64,000 bases of DNA from positions 186,001-250,000 of the forward strand of contig NZ_JOEA01000007.1 of the NCBI RefSeq assembly GCF_000719115.1, given 5' to 3'. The position numbers were made by a program, and so were the translations under genes. Below are positions 24,963 through 33,902 of this stretch, one piece after another. How positions within the stretch are numbered: the stretch's first letter is position 1; every line of letters begins with the position of its first letter. This stretch comes from Lentzea albidocapillata. Its GTDB lineage: Bacteria; Actinomycetota; Actinomycetes; Mycobacteriales; Pseudonocardiaceae. The notes under the pieces were generated by a model, which was given only the letters and a program-made list of their open reading frames with translations, was not told where the DNA came from and did no database searches.

Positions 24963-26195
24963 ATGCGGTTGGCCTCCATTTTCCAGAGCATCACAGGTGG
25001 CAGCGACGTTCGCTTCCAGGCCTACGACGGCAGTACCGCCGGGCCGTCGGCAGCCTCGGTGTCCATCGACATCAAAACACCGGAAGCCCTGTCCTACCTG
25101 GCTTCCGCGCCCGGTGAACTGGGTCTGGCCCGTGCCTACGTGACGGGTCACCTGGAGATACTCGGCGACGTGCACGCCGGTCTCTCCCGGCTGTCGGAGT
25201 TCTCGCTGCGAGAGCTCCCGTGGCTGCAACGGGTAGAGCTGTTGCGGTTCCTCGGCCGGATCCGGTTGTCGCACAAGGTGTCTCCGCCGCCGCAGGAGAC
25301 GCGCCTGCGTGGCCTGCGGCACTCCAAGGCCCGCGACTCGCAGGCCATCGCGCACCACTACGACGTCTCGAACCAGTTCTACGAGTGGGTCCTCGGCCCG
25401 TCGATGGCCTACACCTGTGCGGTGTACCCGACCCTGCAGTCCACTTTGGAGGAAGCGCAGTTCGCCAAGCACGATCTGGTGGCGCGCAAGCTGGGGCTGA
25501 AGTCCGGCATGAGACTGCTGGACGTCGGCTGCGGCTGGGGCGGCATGGTCATGCACGCGGCCCGCGAGTACGGCGTGCGGGCGATCGGCGTGACGTTGTC
25601 GCGCAACCAGGCGGAATGGGCGCAGAAGGCGATCGTCGAGGCCGGGTTGTCGGACCTGGCCGAGGTGCGGCACCTCGACTACCGCGACGTGCGGGAGACC
25701 GGTTTCGACGCGGTGTCGTCCATCGGCCTCACCGAGCACATCGGCAAGGCGAAGCTGCCCGCGTACTTCTCGTCCCTGCACGGGAAGCTCAAGCCCGGCG
25801 GCCGGCTGCTGAACCACTGCATCACCCGGCCGGACAACAAGCAGCGGGCGTTGTCGGGGCCGTTCATCGACCGGTACGTGTTCCCGGACGGTGAGCTGGT
25901 CGGGCCCGGCCATCTCGTGTCGCTGATGCACGACACCGGGTTCGAGGTGCGGCACGAGGAGAACATCCGCGAGCACTACGCCCTCACACTCGCCGCCTGG
26001 AGCCACAACCTCGACACGCACTGGGAAGAGGCGGTCGACGAGGTCGGCGAGGCTCGGGCGCGGGTGTGGCGGCTGTACCTCGCGGCCTCACGGCTCGGGT
26101 TCGAGCGCAACAACATCCAGCTGCACCAGGTGCTCGGGGTGAGGCTGGACGGGACGACGTCGCACATGCCGTTGCGCCCGGACTGGCTGTCCTGA
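24963..26195 (+). CDS. bfaB: SAM-dependent fatty-acyl methyltransferase, cyclopropane synthase family (BfaB/TmsB type)
   Basis: A 410-residue member of the cyclopropane-fatty-acyl-phospholipid synthase family. The SAM loop is LLDVGCGWGGMVMHAA; family blocks HYDVSNQFYEWVLGPSMAYT, EHIGKAKLPAYFSSL and YVFPDGELVGPGHL are present, and the C-terminal W..R.WRLYLAASRLGFERNNI ends as usual. Placed after bfaA with no gap, it should methylenate oleoyl chains of phospholipids at C10, which BfaA then reduces. A plain cyclopropane synthase is the alternative, made less likely by the gene pair. Confidence 0.87.
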   Translation: MRLASIFQSITGGSDVRFQAYDGSTAGPSAASVSIDIKTPEALSYLASAPGELGLARAYVTGHLEILGDVHAGLSRLSEFSLRELPWLQRVELLRFLGRIRLSHKVSPPPQETRLRGLRHSKARDSQAIAHHYDVSNQFYEWVLGPSMAYTCAVYPTLQSTLEEAQFAKHDLVARKLGLKSGMRLLDVGCGWGGMVMHAAREYGVRAIGVTLSRNQAEWAQKAIVEAGLSDLAEVRHLDYRDVRETGFDAVSSIGLTEHIGKAKLPAYFSSLHGKLKPGGRLLNHCITRPDNKQRALSGPFIDRYVFPDGELVGPGHLVSLMHDTGFEVRHEENIREHYALTLAAWSHNLDTHWEEAVDEVGEARARVWRLYLAASRLGFERNNIQLHQVLGVRLDGTTSHMPLRPDWLS

Positions 26196-26206
26196 TCTTC
26201 GGCTGA

Positions 26207-26229
26207 GGGCCGCGGCGTCGCCGCGGCCC
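26207..26229. terminator. GC-rich stem-loop between convergent genes
   Basis: GGGCCGCGGC (26207-26216) pairs with GCCGCGGCCC (26220-26229) around a 3-nt loop. It sits between the stops at 26195 (plus) and 26246 (minus), so it may end transcription in both directions. Confidence 0.55.
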
Positions 26230-26245
26230 CTGGTCGTTTCGCCGG

Positions 26246-27076
<831 letters not shown>

Positions 27077-27142
27077 GACTCCACGATGGACCCCCATCAT
27101 GTGAACCAGCTGTGCCGAAACCCTGGAATACCCTGATAAGAA

Positions 27143-29182
27143 CTAGCTGAGAAGAAGCGCGGAGACCTCGGAGGCCGACAGCGCCGGCCCGAAGTGCGCG
27201 CCCTGCCCGCCCGTCACGCCCAGCTTCGCCAGCCTTGCGGCCTCGGCGGGAGTCCGTACGTCCTCGGCGTAGAGCGGCAGCTTGAGCAACGTTGCCCACC
27301 GCAGCAGGGCCACCGAAGCACTCTCCTCCACGCGGTTCGCGCCCTCGTCGAGACCGTGCACGACGGTGCCGGTGAACTTCACGCCGCTCAACGGCAGCTG
27401 GCGCAGCCGGTCGACGCCGACGTTGCCGCCGTTCATCTGGTCCAGCACCAGCCCGATGCCGCGCTCGGCGAGGATCGTGAGCTCGTCGAGCTGTTCGTCG
27501 TTCAGCAACGCCGGCAGGTGCTCGTGCAGTTCGAAGCGCAGCAACGTCGCGGGCAGGCCGGTGCGCTCCAGCACGCGGGCGACCTCGGCGACGAGTTCGG
27601 GCTCCTGGCACAGCCTTGGCGGCAGGTCGATCGAGAGCGCGGGCATCCGCGAGCCCAGCGCCAGGTGCCAGTCGGCCGCGTGCCGGCACGCGGCCTCCAG
27701 CGCCCAGTGCATCAGGCGGACGACCATGCCGTTGTTCGACGACTGGTCGAGGAACGTGTCCAGGCACAGCACCCCGCGTTCGGGGTGGTCCCAGACGATT
27801 TTGGCCTCCAGCGCGAGCACCGAGCCGTCGGCCAGCGAGTGGACGGGCAGGTAGTCGACGCGGAACTGGCCTTCTTCCAGCGCGCCGGGGATCGAGGCCG
27901 CGAGCGCGTACCTCTCCTTGTCGTGCACGTCCCGTTCGTGGTCGTACAGCGCCCACTGCGCCTTGCCGTCGCGCTTGGCCCAGCCGACCGTGACGTCCGC
28001 CGCGCGCAACAGGTCCGTCGAGTCGCCGCCGCGCGCCGCCCGCGCCACGATGCCGACGCTCGTGGTCACGCCGACGCCGTGCGAGCCGATCCAGATCGGC
28101 TCTTCCAGGCGTGCGGTGAAGTCCTCGACCAGGGCGACCACGCTCCGCACGTCCTGCGGGTCCTTGACCAGCACGCCGAACTCGTCGTCGCCGATGCGCG
28201 CGACCTTGGCGACTCCCTCGGAGAACACCGCCCGCAGGTGCGTCGCGACGTGCATCAGCACCCGGTTGCCGGCCTCGTGCCCGAACGCGTCGTTCACGCC
28301 GCGGAACCCGTCGATGTCGACCTGCACGAGCGCGAGCGTCTCCGGCCCCTTGGAGCCGGCCACGCCCTCCAGCCAGCCGAGGAACTGCGCGCGGTTCGGC
28401 AGGCCCGTCTGCACGTCGTTGAGGCTCTGCCGCACGAGCTGCGTCTGCAGCGCGCGCATCTCGCTCATGTTCTCGATCATGGTGACGAGGTACGGCGGCG
28501 TGCCGTCCTCCTCGCGCACCACGGAGATCGCCATGTGCGTCTGGATCGTCTCGCCGTCGCTGCGGACCATCCGCTTCTCGACCCGGATGTTGTCGTGCTC
28601 GGACGCGATCAGCTGCTTCGTCAGCTCCCGCAGCCCGGCCCTGTCGTCCGGGTGCACGATGTCGCGGCCGCTCATCCTGCGCAGGTCCTCGTGCCGGTAG
28701 TCGAGCATGGCGAGCAACGCCTCGTTGACGTCGATGATCTTGCCCTTGAGGCCGCTCACGATGATGCCGAACGCCGAGCTCTCGAAGACCGCGCGGAACT
28801 TGGCCTCGCTCGCCCTGACCGCGGCCTCGGCCCGGCGCATCGTGGTGATCGCGGCCGTGCGGCTCAGCTCCTGCTGGTCGAGCGTGCGGTCGCGCAGCCC
28901 CTCCGCGTACCCGGCGGCGAGCGCGGCCAGCTGCGCCGGCGTGACCGGGGTGTGCTCACCCAGGAACGTGAGCGAGTGCTCCAGCGTCGCCGAGGCGATG
29001 AAGTCGTGCTCGACCATGGACCGGCCGACCTGCCGCGCCTCGTCCACACCGCCACTGAGCAACTGCTCGACGTAGCCGCCGAGCAGTTGCTCGAGCTTCT
29101 CGCGCGTGAAGTTCGCGATGAGGGTGTTGGAGATCGTCGCCGCCCAGCGAACGGCGGGCTCTCGGCTGTCGACCATGTTCAT
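27143..29182 (-). CDS. PAS-GGDEF-EAL protein with degenerate catalytic motifs
   Basis: A 679-residue cytoplasmic protein: N-terminal helical region (1-125), PAS domain (about 130-245, FRAVFESSAFGIIVSGLKGKI), GGDEF domain (about 255-415) and EAL domain (about 425-679). The GGDEF signature reads GDDEF (near residue 333), and EAL reads EAK (near 458, LALEAKIVW). The metal-binding DDFG region reads LDQMNGG (near 580), and the late QGYhF motif reads GGQGAHFG. Cyclase activity is doubtful and phosphodiesterase activity unlikely; a c-di-GMP-binding or scaffold role fits better. No membrane helix is visible. Confidence 0.88.
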   Translation of the reverse strand: MNMVDSREPAVRWAATISNTLIANFTREKLEQLLGGYVEQLLSGGVDEARQVGRSMVEHDFIASATLEHSLTFLGEHTPVTPAQLAALAAGYAEGLRDRTLDQQELSRTAAITTMRRAEAAVRASEAKFRAVFESSAFGIIVSGLKGKIIDVNEALLAMLDYRHEDLRRMSGRDIVHPDDRAGLRELTKQLIASEHDNIRVEKRMVRSDGETIQTHMAISVVREEDGTPPYLVTMIENMSEMRALQTQLVRQSLNDVQTGLPNRAQFLGWLEGVAGSKGPETLALVQVDIDGFRGVNDAFGHEAGNRVLMHVATHLRAVFSEGVAKVARIGDDEFGVLVKDPQDVRSVVALVEDFTARLEEPIWIGSHGVGVTTSVGIVARAARGGDSTDLLRAADVTVGWAKRDGKAQWALYDHERDVHDKERYALAASIPGALEEGQFRVDYLPVHSLADGSVLALEAKIVWDHPERGVLCLDTFLDQSSNNGMVVRLMHWALEAACRHAADWHLALGSRMPALSIDLPPRLCQEPELVAEVARVLERTGLPATLLRFELHEHLPALLNDEQLDELTILAERGIGLVLDQMNGGNVGVDRLRQLPLSGVKFTGTVVHGLDEGANRVEESASVALLRWATLLKLPLYAEDVRTPAEAARLAKLGVTGGQGAHFGPALSASEVSALLLS

Positions 29183-29343
29183 TCAGCTCAGGTGGCCGTT
29201 CGTGGGGGACCGGGGGTGATCTGCTCGATCGGCTGGCGCGGTACCACCACCAGGAGTGGGTCCAGCGCGAAAGCTTACTGATCAGTCAGGACGGGTCCAA
29301 CCGAACCCCGAACCCCGGTCGAGAATCGACGGATCGGCCACGA

Positions 29344-29367
29344 ATTCACTCGTTTGAACTAGTGAAT
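29344..29367. promoter_or_regulatory. Inverted repeat upstream of the PAS-GGDEF-EAL gene
   Basis: ATTCACT (29344-29350) and AGTGAAT (29361-29367) are perfect 7-bp arms with a 10-bp spacer. A separate 10-bp palindrome ACTGATCAGT lies at 29277-29286. Both are in the 283-bp gap before the minus-strand start at 29182 and are candidate operator sites. Confidence 0.4.
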
Positions 29368-29379
29368 GGCGCCGCGGGT

Positions 29380-29451
29380 CGCGGGTTGACGGTCCCCGAT
29401 CTGTGTCATGCCTTCCAGCACGACCGCAAGCTCGGGGACCGTCAACCCGCG
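29380..29451. repeat. Perfect 20-bp inverted repeat with 32-bp loop
   Basis: Arms at 29380-29399 and 29432-29451 are exact reverse complements over 20 bp (left arm CGCGGGTTGACGGTCCCCGA) and enclose 32 bp. The structure starts 14 bp after the stop of the minus-strand FAD dehydrogenase gene (29466). It could act as its terminator, although there is no U-tract and the loop is long, or it could be a small palindromic repeat element. Confidence 0.75.
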
Positions 29452-29465
29452 TCCACCACGCGGAC

Positions 29466-31121
29466 CTACTTGACGGCCTCCGCCGCCGCACGCCCGGCCA
29501 CCCGGCCGGAGAACAGGCAGCCGCCGAGGAACGTGCCCTCCAGCGCGCGGTAGCCGTGCACGCCACCGCCACCGAACCCGGCGGCCTCACCGGCGGCGTA
29601 CAGGCCCGGCAGCACCTCGCCGGACGTGTCGAGCACCCGCGACGACAGGTCGGTGTGCAGGCCGCCCAGCGTCTTGCGCGTGACCACCGAGAGCCTGACC
29701 GCGATCAGCGGACCGGCCTTGGGGTCGAGCAACCGGTGCGGCTCGACGACGCGGATCAGCTTGTCGGTGAGGAAGTGCCGTGCCGCGCGGATCGCGTTGA
29801 CCTGCATGTCCTTGCTGAGGCCCGCGGTGACCTGGCGGTCGCGCTCGACGATCGTCTTCTCGAGCTCGGCCGCGTCGATGCGCGAGTCGCCGGTCAGCGC
29901 GTTCATGCCGCGGGCCAGGTCCGCGACCGTGCCCGCCTGGATGAACTCCTTGGACTTCTGCGCGAACGCCTCCACGGGTGCCACGGCGCCCGGCAGCGCG
30001 CGCTTGAGGACGGCCCTCGTGTCCTTGCCCGTGAGGTCCGGGTTCTGCTCGGAGCCCGACAGCGCGAACTCCTTGCCGATGATCCTCTTGTTCAGCACGA
30101 ACCACGAGTGCTCATGGCCGTGGGAGGTGATGTGCTGCAACGACCCCAGCGCGTCGAAACCGGGGAACAGCGGGATCGGCAGCCTCTTGCCCTCGGCGTC
30201 GAGCCACAGCGACGACGGGCCGGGCAGGATGCGGATGCCGTGCCGCGACCACACCGGGGCGTAGTTCGCGATGCCCTCGGGGTAGTGCCACATGCGGTCG
30301 GCGTTGATGATCGCGCCGCCGGCCTTCTGGGTGATCTCCATCATCGAGCCGTCGACGAAGTCCGGCACACCGGCCAGCATGAACTTCGGTGGCGTGCCCA
30401 TCCGCTCGGGCCAGTTCCTGCGCACCAGGTCGTGGTTGCCGCCGATGCCGCCGGACGTGACGATCACGGCCTGGGCGCTGAACGAGAAGTCGCCCGCCAC
30501 CGTCCGCGAGCTCGGTTCGGCCCTGCCGGTCGACGAGGCCTCCAGCACGTCGCCGGACACGCCGTCGCACACGCCGTTGGTGACGTTGACGTTCGTGACC
30601 TTGTGGCGGAACTTGAGCGTCACGAGTCCCTTCGCGACGGCCTCCCGCACCCGGCGCTCGAACGGCTCGACGACGCCCGGCCCGGTGCCCCACGTGACGT
30701 GGAAGCGCGGTACCGAGTTGCCGTGCCCGTCCGCCAGGTAGCCGCCCCGCTCGGCCCACTGCACGAACGGGAACCAGCGCATCCCCATGTTGTGCAGCCA
30801 GGAGCGCTTCTCGCCGGAGGCGAAGTCCACATAGGCCTGCGCCCACAGCCGCGGCCAGTGGTCGGCCTCCCGGTCGAACGCCGCCGAGCCCATCCAGTCC
30901 TGCAACGCCAGGTCGTGCGAGTCCTTGACCCGGAGCCTGCGCTGCTCGGGGGTGTCCACCATGAACAACCCGCCGAACGACCACCAGGCCTGGCCGCCGA
31001 GCGACGCCTCCGGCTCCTGGTCGAGGAGAATGACCTTGCGACCCGCGTCCGCGAGTTCTGCGGTCGCCACGAGACCTGCGAGGCCCGCGCCGACGACGAT
31101 GACATCCGCGTCATGTGCCAT
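29466..31121 (-). CDS. FAD-binding dehydrogenase (ketosteroid dehydrogenase/fumarate reductase superfamily)
   Basis: A 551-residue flavoprotein. The N-terminal Rossmann dinucleotide fold is DVIVVGAGLAGLVATAELADAG followed by LLDQEPEASLGGQAWWSFGG; the C-terminal FAD segment is GLYAAGEAAGFGGGGVHGYR and EGTFLGGCLFSGRVAGR. This is the common actinobacterial 'FAD-binding dehydrogenase' group related to 3-ketosteroid-delta-1-dehydrogenase; no steroid gene lies nearby, so the substrate is unknown. It is soluble. The long stem-loop lies just beyond the stop, and the cupin gene is divergent upstream. Confidence 0.87.
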   Translation of the reverse strand: MAHDADVIVVGAGLAGLVATAELADAGRKVILLDQEPEASLGGQAWWSFGGLFMVDTPEQRRLRVKDSHDLALQDWMGSAAFDREADHWPRLWAQAYVDFASGEKRSWLHNMGMRWFPFVQWAERGGYLADGHGNSVPRFHVTWGTGPGVVEPFERRVREAVAKGLVTLKFRHKVTNVNVTNGVCDGVSGDVLEASSTGRAEPSSRTVAGDFSFSAQAVIVTSGGIGGNHDLVRRNWPERMGTPPKFMLAGVPDFVDGSMMEITQKAGGAIINADRMWHYPEGIANYAPVWSRHGIRILPGPSSLWLDAEGKRLPIPLFPGFDALGSLQHITSHGHEHSWFVLNKRIIGKEFALSGSEQNPDLTGKDTRAVLKRALPGAVAPVEAFAQKSKEFIQAGTVADLARGMNALTGDSRIDAAELEKTIVERDRQVTAGLSKDMQVNAIRAARHFLTDKLIRVVEPHRLLDPKAGPLIAVRLSVVTRKTLGGLHTDLSSRVLDTSGEVLPGLYAAGEAAGFGGGGVHGYRALEGTFLGGCLFSGRVAGRAAAEAVK

Positions 31122-31193
31122 CGGGCGAGTCTAGAACTACCGCTGGTCACGCACGAGACCTGAGTCAGTTTCACTTTTTGGGGATGGTGCTCG

Positions 31194-31613
31194 ATGAGCT
31201 TCCGACCTGCTTCCGAGGTGGGTTTCACGACGTCGACCACGCGTTTTGTGGCGCCGGGATCCGTCACGAACGGTGAGTTCGGCCTGTTCGAGTGGCGGAT
31301 GGAGGCCCGTCAGCCCGGAGCCCGGCCGCACTTCCACAAGACCTTCTCGGAGTCGTTCTACGTGCTCGAAGGCGAGATCACGCTGCTCGACGGCGAGGAG
31401 TGGGTGACGGCAGGCGAGGGTGACTTCCTCTACGTCCCGCCGGACCGCCCGCACGCGTTCCGCAACGACAGCGACGCTCCGGTGCGGATGCTGATCCTGT
31501 TCTCGCCCGGGATCGCCCGGGAGAACTTCTTCCTGGAGGTCCGGAACGCGAAGGGGCTCTCGCCGGACGAACTGGTCGCGTTCTACGAGAGCCATGACCA
31601 GTACAACCTCTAA
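31194..31613 (+). CDS. Single-domain cupin protein
   Basis: A 139-residue cupin. Motif 1 is GARPHFHKTFSESFYVLEGE (two His and the Glu that bind metal), motif 2 is PPDRPHAFRND. Such small cupins bind Fe, Mn or Zn and act as dioxygenases, isomerases or ligand sensors; the reaction here is unknown. It is divergent from the FAD dehydrogenase gene with about 70 bp between starts, so the two may work together. ATG 31194 is preceded by a weak ribosome site (GGGGATGG, about 10 bases upstream). Confidence 0.85.
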   Translation: MSFRPASEVGFTTSTTRFVAPGSVTNGEFGLFEWRMEARQPGARPHFHKTFSESFYVLEGEITLLDGEEWVTAGEGDFLYVPPDRPHAFRNDSDAPVRMLILFSPGIARENFFLEVRNAKGLSPDELVAFYESHDQYNL

Positions 31614-31888
31614 GTGCCGTCGACCGTCACTGCCGGTGAGGGGGGTTTACCGGAGTGCCGGTCGACGGCGGGTTGACCGCGGCGCGAGCACGCGACGCCT
31701 GCGGAAGGGCTTTTCCGGCCTGGGGGTGCCGGATCGCCCTGGCGACCGGCTCGAGCGCCAGCGGCCAACCACATTGTTGAACGTACAACCGGAGCGTGGT
31801 GTTCCGGTCGGCTTTCACTGTGACCAGGCTCAATTCCTTCAGCCGGTCTTCAGGTTTCCCTCAGTTTCGGCCGGGTAAGTCACCGGGT
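31614..31888. other. 275-bp gap with no convincing gene
   Basis: Short open frames exist on both strands (31594-31878 plus; 31627-31833 minus) but have Arg/Pro-rich, shadow-like compositions, no ribosome site and no recognisable domain. The region is slightly less GC-rich near 31770-31870 and probably holds the promoter of the gene at 31889. Confidence 0.45.
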
Positions 31889-32332
31889 GTGACAGCACGG
31901 CTGCCGACGATCACAAGCCTCGCCGAGCTCACGTGCTTCATCGGCGACGACGTCTACCTGCGCTGGTCCCAGGGCCCCGAGGCCGACGAAGCCTCGACGT
32001 CGAGCGACTCGCTGACCGGCGTGGAACTCCCTGGCCTGTCCGCGAGCCCGCTGCACATCGAACCGTGGTGGGGCGACCGCTCCCGCGAGCTGTGGGTGGC
32101 CCGCCGCCTCTTCGACTACCGCCACCTGCGCGACCTGCGCGGGCCCGACGTCCGCGCGTGGGTGCTGCGCGGCACCGAGGTGGGCCGCGGCCCGGACAAC
32201 GAACCCCTGGTCCGCTGCCGGGAGCCGCTCGCCTGGGTGGCTGACAGCGCACTGCGGGAGTGCTCGGAGCTGGTCGGCGCCCAGCGTTCCGACGAGTGGG
32301 GACCGCTCGACCGTTCTAACTCAGATCATTGA
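31889..32332 (+). CDS. DUF6098-like conserved protein
   Basis: GTG 31889 gives 147 residues (TARLPTITSLAELTCFIGDD onward). The blocks YLRWSQGPEAD, GVELPGLSASPL, EPWWGDR and WVARRLFDYRHLRDLRG match a conserved actinobacterial family I recall as DUF6098; the function is unknown. It is a soluble protein with conserved Trp and Asp residues. The open frame extends 31 codons upstream, but the conserved part starts here. Its 3' end overlaps the convergent gene by 17 bp. Confidence 0.7.
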   Translation: MTARLPTITSLAELTCFIGDDVYLRWSQGPEADEASTSSDSLTGVELPGLSASPLHIEPWWGDRSRELWVARRLFDYRHLRDLRGPDVRAWVLRGTEVGRGPDNEPLVRCREPLAWVADSALRECSELVGAQRSDEWGPLDRSNSDH

Positions 32333-33002
32333 GCTTGCGTTCGGCGGCCTTCCGCGCCTTCTCCGCCCCGCTCGTGACCCGCTTGGCGTCCTCCAGCCGT
32401 TCCGCGGCGCGGTCGAACGCCCGCTGCGCCGCCAGTTGGTCGGCCTGGGCCTCCCCGAGCGCCTGCTCGGCCTCGTCCAGTGCCTGCTGGGCCTCGGCCC
32501 GCTTGCGTTCCTGCCGTTCCCGCCGCTTGCGGGCCAGCGCGTCCTCGCCGGCCTGAGCCGGCTCGGGCGTGGGGAGTGCGAACCCGAAGCCCGAGTACTC
32601 CAGCGCCTTGGTCAGGTGGCCGTCGCGCACCTGTTCGGCGGACTCCGGGTCGGCCATCGCGGCCGTCAGCGTGTTGCGCACCTGCGTGACGGCGTCGTCC
32701 GCGAGCGGTCCGGTCAGCTCCAGCGTGCGATAGACCAGCGCCTCCATGAGCTCTTTGCGCTTGCGGCCCAGCTCCCGCATGGTCAGCTGCGCCGTGGAGA
32801 GGCCCAGCGCCTCCTCCAGGCCCTCAGGCGCGTCCCGCACGAGCTTGTTGACCGCCCAGGCGCCCACGGTGGGCTTGCGGAGCTCCTGGATGGCCTTGGC
32901 CAGATCCTTGTCGTCGGCCTGCTTGGCCGCGGCGTTGCGGGCCGCGGTGAAGTCCTTCGGAGGCAGGCCGTAGAGCTCGTCGGCGACCGGCTTCAGGTCC
33001 AT
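32316..33002 (-). CDS. Conserved actinobacterial coiled-coil protein, function unknown
   Basis: From ATG 33002 (MDLKPVADELYGLPPKDFTA) 228 residues. The N-terminal half is a conserved helical domain (LPPKDFTAARNAAAKQADD, LRKPTVGAWAVNKLVRD) common in actinobacteria; the C-terminal third is a long charged coiled coil (KRRERQERKRAEAQQALDEA and onward). No signal or membrane segment. The pattern suggests a structural or nucleic-acid-associated protein. The frame could start 17 codons earlier, but the conserved start is here. Confidence 0.75.
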   Translation of the reverse strand: MDLKPVADELYGLPPKDFTAARNAAAKQADDKDLAKAIQELRKPTVGAWAVNKLVRDAPEGLEEALGLSTAQLTMRELGRKRKELMEALVYRTLELTGPLADDAVTQVRNTLTAAMADPESAEQVRDGHLTKALEYSGFGFALPTPEPAQAGEDALARKRRERQERKRAEAQQALDEAEQALGEAQADQLAAQRAFDRAAERLEDAKRVTSGAEKARKAAERKLNDLS

Positions 33003-33108
33003 GGGCGCAAGGTAGCGCCTGACCGGCCCCCAGTCCTGCCGAACGGCGTTCAACGAGATGAGCTCCGGCGGCGTTCAAGAGGCAGGATCGGGTAAACAGG
33101 ATGGGGAG

Positions 33109-33648
33109 ATGCATACCAGGTGGAGATGGGTCCTGTTCGGCCTCGGCGCCGCCGTGGCCGCGGTCGGTCCGCTCGCGGCCGTGGACGGTCCCTGGTACGG
33201 CTACGTCTTCGGCGGCCTGTGGTTCCTCATGGGCGGCACGGTGGCGTGGCGGACCTTCAAGATGGGCACCAAGGTCACTAGCGAGGGCATCACGTCGAAC
33301 GGGCTCGACCGGCAGGTCACCGTCGAATGGTGTGACGTCGAGGTGATCGAACCCGCGCGCAAGAGAAACCTGATCTTCTTTCACACCATCGCGCCCACGG
33401 CACGACTGCGCCGGGGCCGCCACGCGCTGACCGAGCTGAGCCTGCTCTCGATCAAAAAGGACTCGGTGCCCGAACGGACCGCGAAGCACGTGACGGAACT
33501 CCAGCAGGTCCTCGTCGCACATCGCGCCCACTGTCCCGCGTGTGGAGCGCAGCCTAAAGTGCTCGCCACCCCGCAGGGGATCGTCGGTCGCCTGCGGGCG
33601 AGATTGCGTGGGCTAATGGGCGGAAATAGCGATCAGTCCATCGCCTGA
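33109..33648 (+). CDS. Small membrane protein with PH-like domain
   Basis: From ATG 33109 the product has 179 residues: two membrane helices at the N-terminus (WVLFGLGAAVAAVGPLAA; GYVFGGLWFLMGGTVAW), then a beta-rich region like bacterial PH domains (VTSEGITSNGLDRQVTVEW, DVEVIEPARKR), and a C-terminal Cys pair (HCPACGAQ) that might bind zinc. The topology places the PH-like part in the cytoplasm. Function unknown. An AGGA ribosome site lies about 8 bases upstream. Confidence 0.7.
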   Translation: MHTRWRWVLFGLGAAVAAVGPLAAVDGPWYGYVFGGLWFLMGGTVAWRTFKMGTKVTSEGITSNGLDRQVTVEWCDVEVIEPARKRNLIFFHTIAPTARLRRGRHALTELSLLSIKKDSVPERTAKHVTELQQVLVAHRAHCPACGAQPKVLATPQGIVGRLRARLRGLMGGNSDQSIA

Positions 33649-33902
33649 TACCGGGATCCTGTTACACGCCAACGCCGTTCACCGTTGACGGAGCCTTGAC
33701 ATTCCCCTCCATCAGCCCTTGACTGGAGGACGGTTGCTCGTTCCGTGATGGAAAAGAAACGTGCAGCATTAAAAGCGTGCCCGTTCAAGCCGCTGAACAG
33801 TCCAATGTGGATCTGAAAGTTAGTCCAGTCCGACGATTGCCCATCGCGAGGCGAAGAGATGTGCTTCGGAGCACTCTTTACCCCACGAAGGGCACATGCG
33901 CC

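Noticed and set aside
29403..31163. Plus-strand open frame opposite the FAD dehydrogenase
   Set aside because: It has no domain and shadow composition, whereas the minus-strand product has complete FAD motifs.
31594..31878. Small plus-strand frame overlapping the cupin gene end
   Set aside because: It overlaps the cupin stop, has no ribosome site and is Arg/Pro-rich; I kept the region as gene-free.
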